Assembly (NCBI GenBank): GCA_015680905.1
Contig: CM027378.1
Span: 3,596,001-3,660,000 of the forward strand
Source of the DNA: Coptis chinensis
Lineage: Eukaryota > Streptophyta > Magnoliopsida > Ranunculales > Ranunculaceae
Direction of reading: 5' to 3'
DNA: 64,000 nt
In this document: piece after piece, positions 12,290 to 24,059 of the stretch
Layout: each line of letters starts with the position of its first letter
Numbering within the stretch: position 1 is the stretch's first letter
The notes under the pieces: generated by a model
Database searches by the model: none
Told to the model about the DNA's origin: nothing
Seen by the model: the letters and a program-made list of their open reading frames with translations, nothing else
Made by a program: the position numbers and the translations under genes

Positions 12290-12630
12290 GGAATTTTTTC
12301 TCTGGCAGCCACTCGTTCTGGAGTGCAGAGTATACGCTATATCGCTAAAAGTGTAGCGTTTGCGGGTTAACCTTTTAACATACCATTGGATCACATTTTA
12401 CGCAAAATTTAGTGTTTTGCCGCACCATTGGACTTTAGCCTTATACTTGACTTGAATTCATCCTGCAATAGTACAATGATATATCAATAATGCGTACTGA
12501 AGCTCGATTCATTTATGGCTCGCAAGAATGTATTACAAGACGACCGGAGCATTAACTTATTTTTCATCCCTTTTGAAAAAACACAACTCCAGCTTTAACA
12601 TAGTTTTTTTTTTTTTTTAGATTAGAGAAC

Positions 12631-12811
12631 ATAGAGAACGAATTTGTGGACAAAGAGAGCGTTGGTCCAAACACCAACTTCTCGTTGGTCCAAACACTTT
12701 GTAAGTCAGATAAATAATTTTTTCGGGTACATAAATAATTTTTCTGGGCAGCAGGGAATATGAGAACTTGTGGACAACAAATAGTTGTATGTCCACAAAA
12801 TTATTCTCTAG
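12631..12811. mobile_element. Small MITE-like inverted-repeat element
   Basis: Left end TAGAGAACGAATTTGTGGAC matches the reverse complement of the right end (TAGAGAATAATTTTGTGGAC) with few mismatches, over about 180 bp. No clear target duplication was seen. Superfamily not assigned. Confidence 0.45.
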
Positions 12812-13077
12812 CTACTCTATAGTACGAAACTACGAATCCTAGAGTTATTTTTAGCCAATCAATTAACTGATATATTCATTCTATCTGCATCTAGCCACTT
12901 TAAGCGTGTGTGCCCTCATGAGACAGGACTAAGTCAATGACAGACTGTCCCTACTTCAAGTCAATGGCCCTCATAACTATTGGCTGCCTTCAGAATTCAG
13001 ATCACCTTAAAACATAAAGAATGAATAGCAGTAGCAGAGTAGCTATATAGAATTCAGTACCGAAAGGTCACACAGAG

Positions 13078-16000
13078 ATGGCGGTAACTGATTTCTTCGT
13101 AGGAGAACTAGCAACTGAACTTCTAAAACAACTCATCTTAGTAGGCAAAAGGCACAGTCTATGCAAACCAAGTGCACAACAACTCATTGCTACCATAAAA
13201 GAACTCCAGCCTATCATAGAAGAGATCAAGTACACTGGTGTCGAGTTACCACAAACACGCCAAAGACAACTAGACGATTTTTCCCGAACACTTGTTTCCG
13301 CTTCAGAGTTAGCAGACAAAGTCTTGCATTCTAGTAAATGGAATGTATACAAGAACTTACGGTTTGCAAGAAAAATGGAGAATATACAAAAAAGTTTAGC
13401 ACAGTTTTTAAACGGACCAATACAAGCACATATATTAGCTGACGTGCATCATGTGAGAGTTGGGATTGATCAGTTATCGGAAAAGATTTGTGATATGAGG
13501 ATTGAAGCGAGAACAGATGGTTGGTTAGGAGAAGCAATGGAAAGAAGACAAGTTGAGGCTGTGAATGAAGTGGTGATGATGGAAGTGGAAACTGGTGGTA
13601 GTTTGGTAAGTTTAGTAGGATCTGGGATGGTTTTGGCTAAGAAGAAAGTTAAGGAGATGATTATTGTAAGGGAGGATTTGAAGGTTGTTGGGATTTGTGG
13701 AATTGGTGGTACTGGAAAGACTACTTTGGCTACTGAGATTAGCAGAGATCCTGAAATTAGACGTAAGTTTCTTCGCAATCCGAATATTGAATTTATATTT
13801 TTTTATCTTTTTTCTGACTTTGTGTTGTAATGTTTTATGCTTCTTTTGTGTATTGAATTCATATTTGTATCTGATCTTTCATTTCTGTCCATTCACTCTG
13901 TGAAGCGAATCGTCAAATTTGATTTAGTATTAGCTTGTTTTGGTTATCAAGTAAATTGAATTATCTTCGTATTTGATCATTCATTTGTGTCTACATTTTT
14001 ATAAATTTGCTCGATCTCTGAAGCATAACGCATGATCTGAGTTATTGTTAGCTACTGTACTAATTTTTAAATCTATTATTTGCCGGGAGGGGCGTAACAG
14101 AATGGTGCTATAGCTTTATGGATTTGAATTTTGTGTTAGTTAACTTATCTGAATTGTACGATTTTTAGTTCAATGAATTTGGTTGTTGGGTATCTTGTTA
14201 TTGAGTCTGTTTTTAAACTTGTCCAGGGGAATTCAAGAATAGAGTTTTCTTCATAACAGTATCCCAATCCCCTGATGTGGAGCAACTGAAACAAAGTCTC
14301 AGGGTACAGATGACAGGCAATAGCATGGTACCTCCACCATGGATGGCTCAAAGTGATTGGCTGATTAGAGAAAAAACTTTGGTGATTCTTGATGATGTGT
14401 GGTCACTTTCTGTTCTAGAACAGTTAGTTTTCCATTTTCCTGGATGCAAAACTCTTGCTGTTTCAAGATTTAAGTTCCCAGTGTTCAACTACACTTACGA
14501 GCTTGATTTGCTTAGAGATGATGAAGCTATTTCCCTATTTTGTTACTATGCTTTTGGACAGAAGTCCATTCCTCTTTTGGCTGACAAGAAACTTGTTGAG
14601 CAGGTAAATTGAAATGCCTCCATTGTGTGATTTGTTTCTTTGTTGGGTATGCACAATGTAGCTATTTTCAGTTGCAAATTCTCACTGAAAGTGTAAACAG
14701 GTTGTGAAGGAGTGCAAAGGGCTCCCACTGGCTTTGAAGGTAATTGGAGCTTCATTGAGAGACCAGCCTCAGATGTTCTGGATAAGCGCCAGGAATAGGT
14801 TGTCACGTGGCGAATCCATATGTGAGTCTCATGAGACCAACTTGCTTGACCGAATGGCGGTGAGTATTGCATACTTGCAAGAAAAGGTTAGGGAGTGTTT
14901 CCTGGACTTGGCTTCCTTTCCGGAGGACAAGAAGATTCCTTTGGATGTGCTCATCAACATGTGGGTCGAGATACATGATCTCGACGAGGAGGAGGCTTTT
15001 GCCATTCTTATTGAGCTTTCTGACAAAAATCTCATCAACCTAGTTAAAGATGCGCGGTATGTACTAAAAAATAGAGAATTTTTTCTTCCCAATTGTTTTT
15101 GACAAAGGTTTTGTATAAGAATGCAGTTATTCTTTTGCAGAGCTGGGGACAAATATAGCAGTTATTTTGAAATATGTGTTACTGAACATGATGTCTTGAG
15201 GGACATGGCTCTTCACTTGAGCAACCGCGGTAGCTTAACTGAGCGCCGGAGGTTGCTTATGCCAAGGAGAGAAGAGGTACTTCCAAAGGAATGGAAAAGA
15301 AATATGGAGAAATCTTTCCAAGCGCAGATTGTTTCAATTCATACAGGTGATGCCTGTTTGAACTTCCTTGCACATTTCTATATATTTTGTAGAGGTCTAC
15401 AAATTTTAAGTTCATCAATTCACAGTCACTGTATTTTTGCGTTGTAGGTGAAATGAAGGAAGGTGATTGGCTTCCTATGGACTTCCCAAAGGCTGAAGTT
15501 CTCATTCTAAACTTCTCTTCGAGTGAGTACTACTTGCCTTCCTTCATCAACAGAATGCCAAAACTTAGGGCTCTGGTGCTAATCAACTATGGGAATTCTA
15601 GCACGGTACTTCACAATTTATCGGTCTTTGCATCAATGACTAACTTGAGAAGTCTGTGGTTCGAGAAAGTTATTGTCCCCTCGATACTCCCCACTACTGT
15701 TCCATTGCATAACTTGCATAAAATATCTCTAGTTCTATGTGAGTTTAGCAACAGCCTCCATGGTTCAATGTTGGATATCCCTCCGATACTTCCACGCCTC
15801 TTGGAGCTCACAATAGACCACTGTATCAATCTGACAGCATTGCCATCGAGTATCTGCAAGATCAACTCCCTTAAGAGTTTAAGTATCACTAACTGCCATG
15901 ATCTGCATGAGTTACCGGCTGATCTAGGAAAGTTGAATTCTCTACAGATTCTAAGGTTTTGCGCCTGCCCAGCCTTGGCACAGCTTCCTCAGAGCATTTC

Positions 16001-16280
16001 TGGGCTGGAGAAGTTGAATTATCTTGACATCTCTCAGTGTCTCAAACTTAGGTGCCTCCCTGAAGAGATGGGCGGGTTGATCAGGCTGGAGAAACTCGAC
16101 ATGAGGGAGTGTTCACAGGTCAGGAATCTACCTCGATCTGTTGCAAAATTGAGGTGGCTGAACCGTGTCATTTGTGATGAAGAAGCTGCTTGGTTGTGGA
16201 GAGAATATGAAAACTTGATGCCGGAACTCTGTATTGAAGTGGCCGAGGAGTGTTTCAATCTCGACTGGCTTGTAGAGTAG
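13078..16280 (+). CDS. ADR1: ADR1-like RPW8-NB-ARC-LRR helper NLR, five exons
   Basis: Intracellular immune receptor of the helper (RNL) class, acting downstream of sensor NLRs with EDS1/PAD4 in family members. Exons: 13078-13762, 14227-14603, 14701-15056, 15141-15346, 15448-16280; they join in one frame to 818 aa, close to ADR1-L1. Visible: N-terminal RPW8/CC-R domain (about 1-150), P-loop GIGGTGKTT (about 208-216), kinase-2 TLVILDDVW (about 278-287), GLPLALK (about 360-366), then EHDVLRDMALHLS (about 487) where most NLRs have MHD and ADR1 proteins usually QHD, and leucine-rich repeats with LxxLxxL spacing from about 560 to the C-terminus (NLDWLVE). Five exons and this motif order fit ADR1 rather than NRG1. 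All splice sites are GT-AG and no stop interrupts the frame. ADR1 against ADR1-L1/L2 cannot be separated here. Confidence 0.93.
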
Positions 16281-16287
16281 CTCAATG

Positions 16288-16374
16288 TATGAACACTGAT
16301 TAGCTGATCCTTATCGAAAAAAAAACACTGATTAGCTGATCCTTATCGGAAAAAAAACACTGATTAGCTGATCA
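16288..16374 (+). repeat. 36-bp tandem repeat in ADR1-like 3' flank
   Basis: The unit AACACTGATTAGCTGATCCT followed by TATCG and an A-run occurs two and a half times just after the NLR stop codon. It is probably in the 3' UTR. The copies differ by one or two bases. Confidence 0.75.
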
Positions 16375-16590
16375 AGCTTTTTTCACACCAAATCTGATCA
16401 GTAAAATAGTTACTACTTTCTGCTGATGGTTTGCGAAAAGAAGTAAAAAGTTGCATACACTTTAGGGACTCGGGATCAGCTTACTCGCGTTTTAAATGTA
16501 AATAGTAAATAAGTAACAGAGAACTCCAGATCTTTGTTCAACTATATTATATTATATGTAAATAGTAGAGAAATCATTACATGAATTCCA

Positions 16591-16737
16591 TTAGGGTCTC
16601 TCTTTCAGTACACAAAAAAAAAAATTAATTTGGATTTACCGAGTTTTTTTTTTGTATTTAGAAGAGACTCTAATTTCCCATCTAGTAGGAAAAAATTCTA
16701 ATTGACTCGTTTACGGAAGGGGATAACACTAACTAGT
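16591..16737. mobile_element. Degraded relative of the 6.7-kb palindromic MITE
   Basis: It shares TTAGGGTCTC on the left, then TTTAGAAGAGACTCTAATTT, CCCATCTAGTAGGA and CTAATTGACTCG on the right, in the order and spacing of the element at 6670-6884. The left arm is truncated and the arms have drifted. No target duplication remains. Confidence 0.6.
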
Positions 16738-17442
16738 GGTGAAAACATCTAGGAACTAGCTACTTTCAACTTTCAAACAGACCCATATAGCTCTATCCTA
16801 GTTAAAACTTCAAAACAATTTTCTAACGAGTTTCAACACAACTCTTGAATAAAAGTGTTGCATCTATCCATGGTATTTTCTTACAATTTTCTTGATAAAC
16901 ACTTATTAGTATTACCATTGAGTTGTTAGAAAGCATTGTTCTTAACCTAATGAGCACATGTAGGCTGTAGCAACTAGTCAACAGATGAGGACACCAGTGA
17001 CGCGGGAAGGAAACGTGTGGACCAGTGGAATATCTTGTTTGTGATTTTGTGATTCAATTGTCCTTTTCTTCCCTCATTAACAGTTTAACACTCAATTGAG
17101 ATTGATTGAGATCCCTAGCATGCGTGACTTCTGTAGCAAAGTCATGCATTCACATTGAAACAGACTTTATACTGACATTGACACGCATCATTTCACTTCA
17201 CAGCAGTGTCTGTAAGCACAATACCATATATTAGCGGGTCCCTATATTAGCATTCTAAGCACGCTCAACGAGCGTGAAACCTATTATGGTACGCGCGCAT
17301 GTGCCGATTGTTTTTCACACTTATTATATGTTATCTATCTGAAACCGAAATTAATTGGGTTAATAAAAAACCCCGTTTCCAAAATTCAAATTTGAATTCC
17401 CAATATAATTTGTTGCTCTAGATGTAAGGAGGTCCTACTAAA
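16738..17442. other. Intergenic, no feature recognised
   Basis: AT-rich DNA with no ORF of coding character, RNA gene or repeat pair that I could support. Confidence 0.4.
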
Positions 17443-17789
17443 CATAGTTAGTAATTCGGCAAATTATTCGCGAATTATTCGTTTAATTCGGAAAACGTTT
17501 AAAAATATTGTATTTATCAATAATACGGAATAATTCGTTAATTCGGCAAGAAATCATTAATTCGTAAATTATTCGTATTTTCACTATAAATTTGCTGAGT
17601 ATGTTGTCAAGTTTTATCGTATTTTTTTATTTTTAGCTTCGTATTATACTCGAATTACTTACGAACCCGAACTTTTACCGTTTCCATTTTTTTTAATCCG
17701 AATTGAAATAACGAATTCTTATCAAACTCGAATTTTATTCGAATATTTTCTATATCGAATTTTTACCGTATTACGAATTGCTAACTATG
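17443..17789. mobile_element. MITE-like element with CATAGTTAG terminal repeats
   Basis: The left end CATAGTTAGTAATTCG and the right end CGAATTGCTAACTATG are inverted repeats about 347 bp apart. The interior is very rich in AATTCG and TTATTCG words. The flanks (CCTACTAAA and CCACTAACT) are only loosely alike, so the target duplication is uncertain. Confidence 0.55.
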
Positions 17790-17860
17790 CCACTAACTCA
17801 CTAATTTAGATTAAATATGTTAAATTTGTCCGGATAAAATAATAATAATAATAATATCTG

Positions 17861-18312
17861 AAAATTTGTCCAGAATTTCTGATGAAATTGTCAAAATTTC
17901 GGATGGCATAGGATGTGGCATGGATTATAATAATAGTGTGAATGGCATGGGCACATGAGTTGTAATAATAGTATTTGGTGAGGGCAAAATTGGAAAAACG
18001 AAAAAACAACGTATGAAAAAAAATTGTAGGTGGAGGCGCATTCTTTAAAGGAGAGATAATTTCTAAAAATTTGTTCGGAATTTCTGATGAAATTGTCGAA
18101 ATTTCAGATGGAATTGTCGAAATTTCAGATGGCATGGGTTGTAATAATAGTGTGAAAAATTGTTCAGAATTTCTGATAAAATTGTCAAAATTTCAGATGG
18201 CATATGCGCATGGGTTGTAATAATAGTGTTTGGCGAGGGCAAAATCGGAAAAACGTAAAAACGATGTATGAAAAAAAAACTGTAGGTGGGGGCACGTTCT
18301 TTAAAGGAGAAT
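17861..18312 (+). repeat. Imperfect long tandem duplication
   Basis: A block of about 190 bp starting TTCTGATGAAATTGTC and ending TTCTTTAAAGGAGA at about 18055 recurs at about 18160-18312 with the same order of motifs (GGCATGGG, TGTAATAATAGTGT, GGCGAGGGCAAAAT, TGTAGGTGG). A shorter third piece lies between them. Confidence 0.7.
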
Positions 18313-18423
18313 TTTTTTTTCTATTTTCAAGATTGGAGTGATATTACAATAAAAATCCTATCAAGATGGATCACTGGGTGGAAGAGGCAAATTTTAGCAA
18401 TCGACGGACACAAATAGTTTATT

Positions 18424-18949
18424 ACTGTTGAGATATATGAATAGTAGTATACTATTATGGGTTTTAGTTCCACATTTTCCATAAACTCATATTAATATAT
18501 TAGAAAAGGATGGAGGACACTCAATATATGTAAACACTCCCCCTCAGCGGGACGCTAGAAATATACAGGTAGAAGGACTGGATATCTTCACCTGGCAAGA
18601 GTGGAAAATACACAAGTAGCTAGAAGGGCTGGATATCTTCACCTGGCAGGAGTTTGAACCTGAGAACTCTTAGAAGCCAGAGGCTCTGATACCACGTAGA
18701 ATTATGGAAATGAGAAAATATTATTATTCTTGAATAATATTACATATATATTCACTCTCCTTAAATAAGGACACAACACATACTATAACTCCTACATACT
18801 CAATGTGAGACTAAAACCCAAAATGTAGTATATTACTATTCATATATCTCAACACTCCCCTTTAAAACACATATATACTATAACTCCTACATACTCAATG
18901 TGGGACTAAAACCCAAAATGTAGTATACTACTATTCATATATCTCAACA
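18424..18949 (-). repeat. Cluster of LTR-like segments at copia 3' side
   Basis: Read on the minus strand, TGTTGAGATATATGAATAGT begins at 18949 and again at about 18855, each preceded by a G-rich polypurine tract. The second copy runs to about 18696 and is followed by TGGTATCAGAGCC (18694-18682), the initiator tRNA-Met primer-binding site of many plant LTR elements. A further 112-bp segment at 18424-18535 has TGTTTACATATATTGAGTGT on the minus strand and, on the plus strand, TGTTGAGATATATG. Several short LTR copies in mixed orientation are therefore packed here, suggesting nested or recombined elements. Confidence 0.5.
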
Positions 18950-19159
18950 CTCCCCCTCAAACTGCTAAGACGTAGGAACATATAAAACACAAATCTGTCC
19001 AGAAGTCACCTTCTTACGTAGAAAGTACTGATCAACCTCTATCTGGTATGATCATATTGCACAAGATTAGCCAAAATGCTAAGAGCAGACACAATAAAGC
19101 GTCATAGGAAGAGAGACATGTAGATGAAGATCTCGTAGAAGATGCTTTAGCAGTTTAGA

Positions 19160-20200
19160 CATATCAGCTCACACATACCTTGGGCCATCACCCTGTACTC
19201 TGCTTCGGCACTGGACCTAGAAACAACATCTTGTTTCTTACTCCGCCATGTAACCAAATTACCACCAATAGTCGTGTAATACCCATAAATAGATCGCTAA
19301 ACAGATCTATAACCTGCATAGTAAGCACCAGTCCATGCCTCGACCCGAGAATGACCATTATCTCGAAACAAGAAGCCACGTCCAGGACATCCCTTGAGAT
19401 AACGGAGCACACGAATAGCTGCTTGAAGATGAGGAAGACGCGGCTTGTGCATAAACTGACTGAGAACTCCAACTGTGCGTACGTAACATCAAGACAGGTA
19501 AGAGAAGATAGAGGAGCTTCCCAAGAATCCGTATTGACCAATGTCTTCCAACAACTCGCCATCATAAGTGTATGTATCAGCAGGACGAAAGGCAAGTTGC
19601 CCTGAAGCAGAGAGAAGATCAAGAATATACTTTCTCTAAGAGATAAAAATACCATAACTAGAACGAGCAACCTCAATCCCGAGGAAGTAACGTAGAGGGC
19701 CGAGATGTTTCACCTAAAAACGAGTTCTGAGATAGGATTTCAAGTCACTATTACCCTGAACCTCATCGCCAGTAATAACAATATTGTCCACATAAGCAAA
19801 CAACACACAACAATCTTCATACCAGAGTGTCGAAGAAATAAGGTGTGGTTAGCTTGACTCTGAACATATCCATATGCAGTCATGGCTGCAGCAAATGTAT
19901 CAGCCCAAGTGTGAGGAGACTGCTTAAGCCCATAGATAGACTTCTTCATCAAACTGCACACTAAGCTCAAAGCAGAAGAAGAACGGAAACCAGGTGGTGA
20001 AGACATATACACCTTTTCTTGTAAAGTCTCATTGAGGAAGACATTTTTCACATCCCTCTGAAAAAGGGGCCACGACTTGGATGTAGCAAGAGAAAAGATA
20101 ACTCATCGTATTCATCTTGGCCACAAGAGCAAATGTCTCCTGATAATCAACTCCATGAATCTCTGTGCATACCCCTTAGCAACCAACTGAGCATTGTACC
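19160..20200 (-). pseudogene. Copia reverse transcriptase and RNase H remnant
   Basis: The minus strand reads KNVFLNETLQEKVYMSSPPG, KKSIYGLKQSPHTW and FAAAMTAYGYVQSQANHTLF, all conserved in copia reverse transcriptases. It continues as AYVDNIVITGD, where the catalytic YVDD has become YVDN. RNase H is visible as VTWRSKKQDVVSRSSAEAEY near 19.2 kb. Frames change at least three times and stops interrupt it. Confidence 0.85.
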
Positions 20201-20770
20201 TACTAATTGTTCAATCTGGATTTTGTTTCATGGTAAAAACCCATTTACACCCAACTGCTCTACGCCCAAGCAGAAGAGAAACTAAGGCCCAAGTATTATA
20301 TTAACCGCCAATGCATGTAATTCCTCCAACATTGCAGCCTTCCAGTGAGGCTGGACCAACACCTCTGCCACTGTACGTGGTATATCAACCAAGGATAGAG
20401 AAGCCTGAAAAGATATGTAACTAGGAGACAAACGATGATATGAAGTATAATCAGTGGTAAAATATATAAGCCATAGTATTAGCATATCTAGCTGGCATCA
20501 TCCCTGCAGAGTGCTTCTCTTCCGAACAATAATAGGTGGAGTATCAGTTCTATCAACAACTGGTAAATCAAAATCAGTAGTAACTAGTACAAGAGGGATA
20601 AGAGATGGGTCAATACCTGGTAAAGGTTAATCAGTGGCAAGTGGTGAACCTAGAGAGGCAGAAGATGCGGGGCAGTCTGGTAGAGGAGGTTGGCGCCCTG
20701 GATAGCATCGAATATAGACCTGTAAAGAAGGTGGAACAAAACGTGGAATTGGAGGGAAAACTGTAAGCTA

Positions 20771-21711
20771 TTATTGAACACTCACCGAAAGTGGAAAAGA
20801 AAGAGAAATGGATAAAGGTGAATCCTCACAAGGAAAAGGGTGAACTGGAAAACACTCCCGCTGAGATAAAACCTCACACAAAAAGAATGGAGCATGTTCG
20901 AAAAATGTAACGTCTATGGAGGTGAAACAACGATGCGATGAGGGATGATAACACCAATAACCCTTATGAGTATGAGAGTAACCTATGAACATACATTTCA
21001 ATGCATGTGGATCTAGTTTAGAGATAGACCCGGTGACTTGGACGAAACAAACACACACATCACTGCACCATAACAGCTTTTTTGTGACAGGGGCTTTTCC
21101 CAATTTGTGACACCAAATAGGCGTCAGAAAATTTGTGACGTCGAAGTGCCGTCAATATTATTGTTTGGCATCACAATAAGTCAAAAAATTAGTTTTACTT
21201 TATTTATGAAATTTGTGACACGATGTGGAATCTGAAAAACAGAACGATCAGGATGAAGAATTGAATATGGAGTGCAAAAGTCGAGAGCTCAAGATGGAGA
21301 ACGGTTAATGAGATACACTGCTGTAAGAACAGTATCAGACCAAAAACAAGAATAAGCATTCATGCCAATAAAAATAGCACGAGCAAGATCAATAATATGG
21401 CTATTTATTCTCTCGGACTTGCCATTTTGCTGTGGAGTCTTAGTGTTAGAGGTTTGATGTGAAATACAATTAGCCAGCTTAAAGAACTTTCAAAGACCAT
21501 GAGACATAAATTCTCCGCCCTGGTCGGAACGAAAAACTTTAACTATTTTACCAAACTGAGTACGAACCATTGCAGTAAAAGTTTGGAAAATGGATGAGAC
21601 CTCATCCTTCGATTTAATCAAATAAACCCAAGTACACCTAGAGAAATCTTCAATGAATAACATAAATAAATAATGAATCCTAAAACAAAAGTGACAGGGG
21701 AAGGACCCCAA
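20771..21711 (-). pseudogene. Copia integrase remnant
   Basis: Integrase core motifs are visible as FIEDFSRCTWVYLIKSKDEV and KVFRSDQGGEF (21711-21490). The C-terminal integrase region VTGSISKLDPHALKCMFIGY and HKGYWCYHP lies at 21050-20940. The usual VDDFSR is IEDFSR here. The frame is split and interrupted by an insertion at about 21061-21226. Confidence 0.75.
21061..21226 (+). mobile_element. CACTA-like fragment inside copia integrase
   Basis: The segment opens with CACTGCACCATAACAG and has repeated TTTGTGAC(G/A) words, resembling the terminal and subterminal repeats of plant CACTA elements. It separates the integrase motifs of the copia element. No matching right terminus or 3-bp duplication was found. 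Confidence 0.35.
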
Positions 21712-22303
21712 ACATCGAAGTGCACAATATCAAACAAAGACAAAGTTTTATTACTGCTTTAAGGTTAGCTAGTTCACATGTCTCACAAGATAGACCTGAC
21801 ATGGACACTTTGGAAAAGAAAAACAGAAATAAATAACGTAGATACTCAAAAGAAATATGACCTAAGTGATGATGCCAACATAACAGCCGCTTTACATTTT
21901 CACTACTAGACGAAGACTCTAACTGGAGAGCATGAGGAGAGATTCAAGAAACAGATCCATCCAGTACATATAAGCCACCCTCTTCACATCCACTACCAAT
22001 CACCTTCTACGACACCAGATCCTGAAAAACACAGTAAGAGGGATAAAATATTACACTGTAGTTTACATCTTTGGTAAGTTTACTAACTGAAATAAGATTG
22101 GTGGTCAAATTAGGGACATGGAGAACATTAGATAACGAAAGGGAATCAGTAACTAGGATACAACCCTTCCCAGCAATAGGAGTCTCAGCCCCATTGGCAA
22201 GGTGAACTATCCATTTCGAAGAACTAGATGCATAAGTCTGAAAAAGAGAGGACATACCAGTCATATTATCAGTGGCACCCGAATCAACAATCTAGGGTGA
22301 AGT

Positions 22304-23404
22304 CTAGGATGCAGAAACAGTATTGGTAGATGCAAAATTACCTGCATGAGAAGCCCCTGGTTGAGAAGATAGAGAGAGAAACTGTCGGAACCTGCTGATC
22401 TCGTATGGAGAAAGAACACTAGAAGCAAAAGACTCTGGTGTATTAGAGTCAGCAGATAGGTGTACTGAGGACTGGGATGATGAGCGTTGTTGAGAACCAG
22501 GACGGTTGTGTAACTGATAACACGTTGCCTTTATATGCCCAAATCTGCCACAATGATCACACTTCTTTTTTGGAGGACGAGAACTACCAGAGGCCGCTGG
22601 CAGTGGCAAAAGACCGGATAGTGGTGCCTCGAAAGTCTGTGGAGGAACTGACGGTGGCGACGGGTAAGCATAACGGACTGACATAGCAGAAGTCTCAGAC
22701 AGAAGACCAAGAGTATGAGGCACAGGCGCTCGACAACTCTGATCAGAGAGACAATAGGCGTGTGCTTCCTCAAGAGTTGAGAACGGATGCTTGTCAAGCA
22801 AGTGAACAACAACATACTCAAACTCAGGATTGAGCCTAGCAAGAAACTGAAATATTCGATTCTTCTCCACAATCTTTGCGTGCTGCATTAGCTGGCCATT
22901 CAATAAAACTATCATAATGAGATAATTCTTCCGAATCGAAGTCTCGCATAGTACGCCCCAAGAGATTGAGTACCTTGTTTGAAATTTCCAATCTCATTGG
23001 AAAGTTGGAAACTCCTTGCATTATTCTGTCTCTGAGAATATATTGTACGAAGAGGTTCCCAAATAAGATATGCAGTGTCTGTAAACAAATAGCCATCAGA
23101 AATCGTTGGTTGCATAGAATTAATCAACCAAGTCCTCACCATAGAATCATATGAGAACCACCTAGCATACTTCATATCAGTTTCTGCAGGTCCCTTTTTT
23201 GTGCCCTAGAAAAAATCCTATCTTTCCACGGCCTCCAACAAACAATTTTATAAATCGTGCCCATCGAACATAGTTCAAGCCATCTAATAGCTGTGAGATA
23301 ATTTTCATATTTGGATTATCATGAATAGGGTAGAAGGATTGGACATCTTCAACAGTTCCAACCGAAGCAACAGTCAAGATAATTGATGCATCACCAGTAG
23401 CCAT
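22304..23404 (-). pseudogene. Copia Gag and start of protease
   Basis: A start at 23404 gives MATGDASIILTVASVGTVED and the Gag region with IISQLLDGLNYVRWARFIK. A frameshift follows and the rest is read from 22915 (FLARLNPEFEYVVVHLLDKH). The zinc knuckle CDHCGRFGHIKATC is at about 22562-22520 with intact C2HC spacing. Just after this block, at about 22292-22266, the protease active site IVDSGATDNMTG is present, but the Trp codon expected before it is TAG. Confidence 0.8.
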
Positions 23405-23776
23405 CTCGATTAAAAAAACATACCTCAAAAAAATAATAAACATATATGAGATTCAGATCACCATCTATTGCATCTTGTGACTAGTTATAAAAAGGAAAAA
23501 TATAAAAGAAAAACATTGAAGCTTAGGTTGTGATCAGAACAACGTAACCGGAGAAACAGAGATGTACGTCGTTCTTCAAATAAGAGAGAAAACAGAGAGA
23601 GCAACGGCGTGAATCAGTCCAAAAAACGAAATCGCGATCAGCGAAAGTATGAAATAATTATAAATCGCTTCGATTCCATGTTAAATTGCCAAATTCTCTA
23701 TAAACTCGAACTTATGTAAATGGTCAATTCTACTAATATATTAGAGGAGGCTCAGGACACCCAATATATGTCAACA

Positions 23777-24056
23777 ATTACATGGTTGTAAGCTCTCTCT
23801 TTTTGTACAAGGTCAGCTGTGTATTTTTCATATTTCCAATACTACCAGAGTACCAGTGCAGAAAAATGTTTGCGAGTGCCATGTAAATGTCCATCTTAGA
23901 TAGTTTTAATTCATCCAATAACTACCAACACAACAATATATGATACAAAAGACTTTTACAGTTAAAATTTCAACAATATATACCAAAGGATCGAGGATTG
24001 CAGAACCAACAATGCTACCAGGTATGTCAAATATTTTGATAGGCAAAAACGATAAT
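23777..24056. other. Intergenic, no feature recognised
   Basis: AT-rich spacer between the copia terminal repeat and the next MITE. Nothing coding or structured was seen. Confidence 0.4.
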
Positions 24057-24059
24057 TTA

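Larger units (their letters stand above)
9967..12440. mobile_element. PIF/Harbinger-type element without transposase
   Basis: The outer ends form an imperfect inverted repeat: left TGCTAGGTCCATGG and, read from the other strand at the right, GGCTAAAGTCCAATGG, both followed by AAAACAC(C/T)AAA. They are flanked by TTA on each side (9964-9966, 12441-12443), the target duplication typical of PIF/Harbinger. Inside is a single decayed ORF1-like gene (about 10.9-11.9 kb); no DDE transposase ORF was seen. The ends are inferred by eye and may be off by a few bases. Confidence 0.6.
18950..23776 (-). mobile_element. Degenerate Ty1/copia LTR retrotransposon
   Basis: In minus-strand order the element shows Gag with a CCHC zinc knuckle, protease, integrase, reverse transcriptase and RNase H, the gag-PR-INT-RT-RH order that defines copia. 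A short TG...CA terminal segment at 23679-23776 is followed by a damaged primer-binding site (TGGAATCGAAGC instead of TGGTATCAGAGC). The other side ends in TTTGAGGGGGAG and then a TGTTGAGATATATG terminal repeat that does not match the 23.7-kb terminal repeat. The coding region is broken by many frameshifts and stops, so the copy is dead. It lies between the NLR and XRN3. Confidence 0.85.

Noticed and set aside
18424..18960. A complete short-LTR (TRIM) element bounded by direct repeats
   Set aside because: The terminal words occur in both orientations and lengths differ, so I could not define two matching LTRs and a target duplication.
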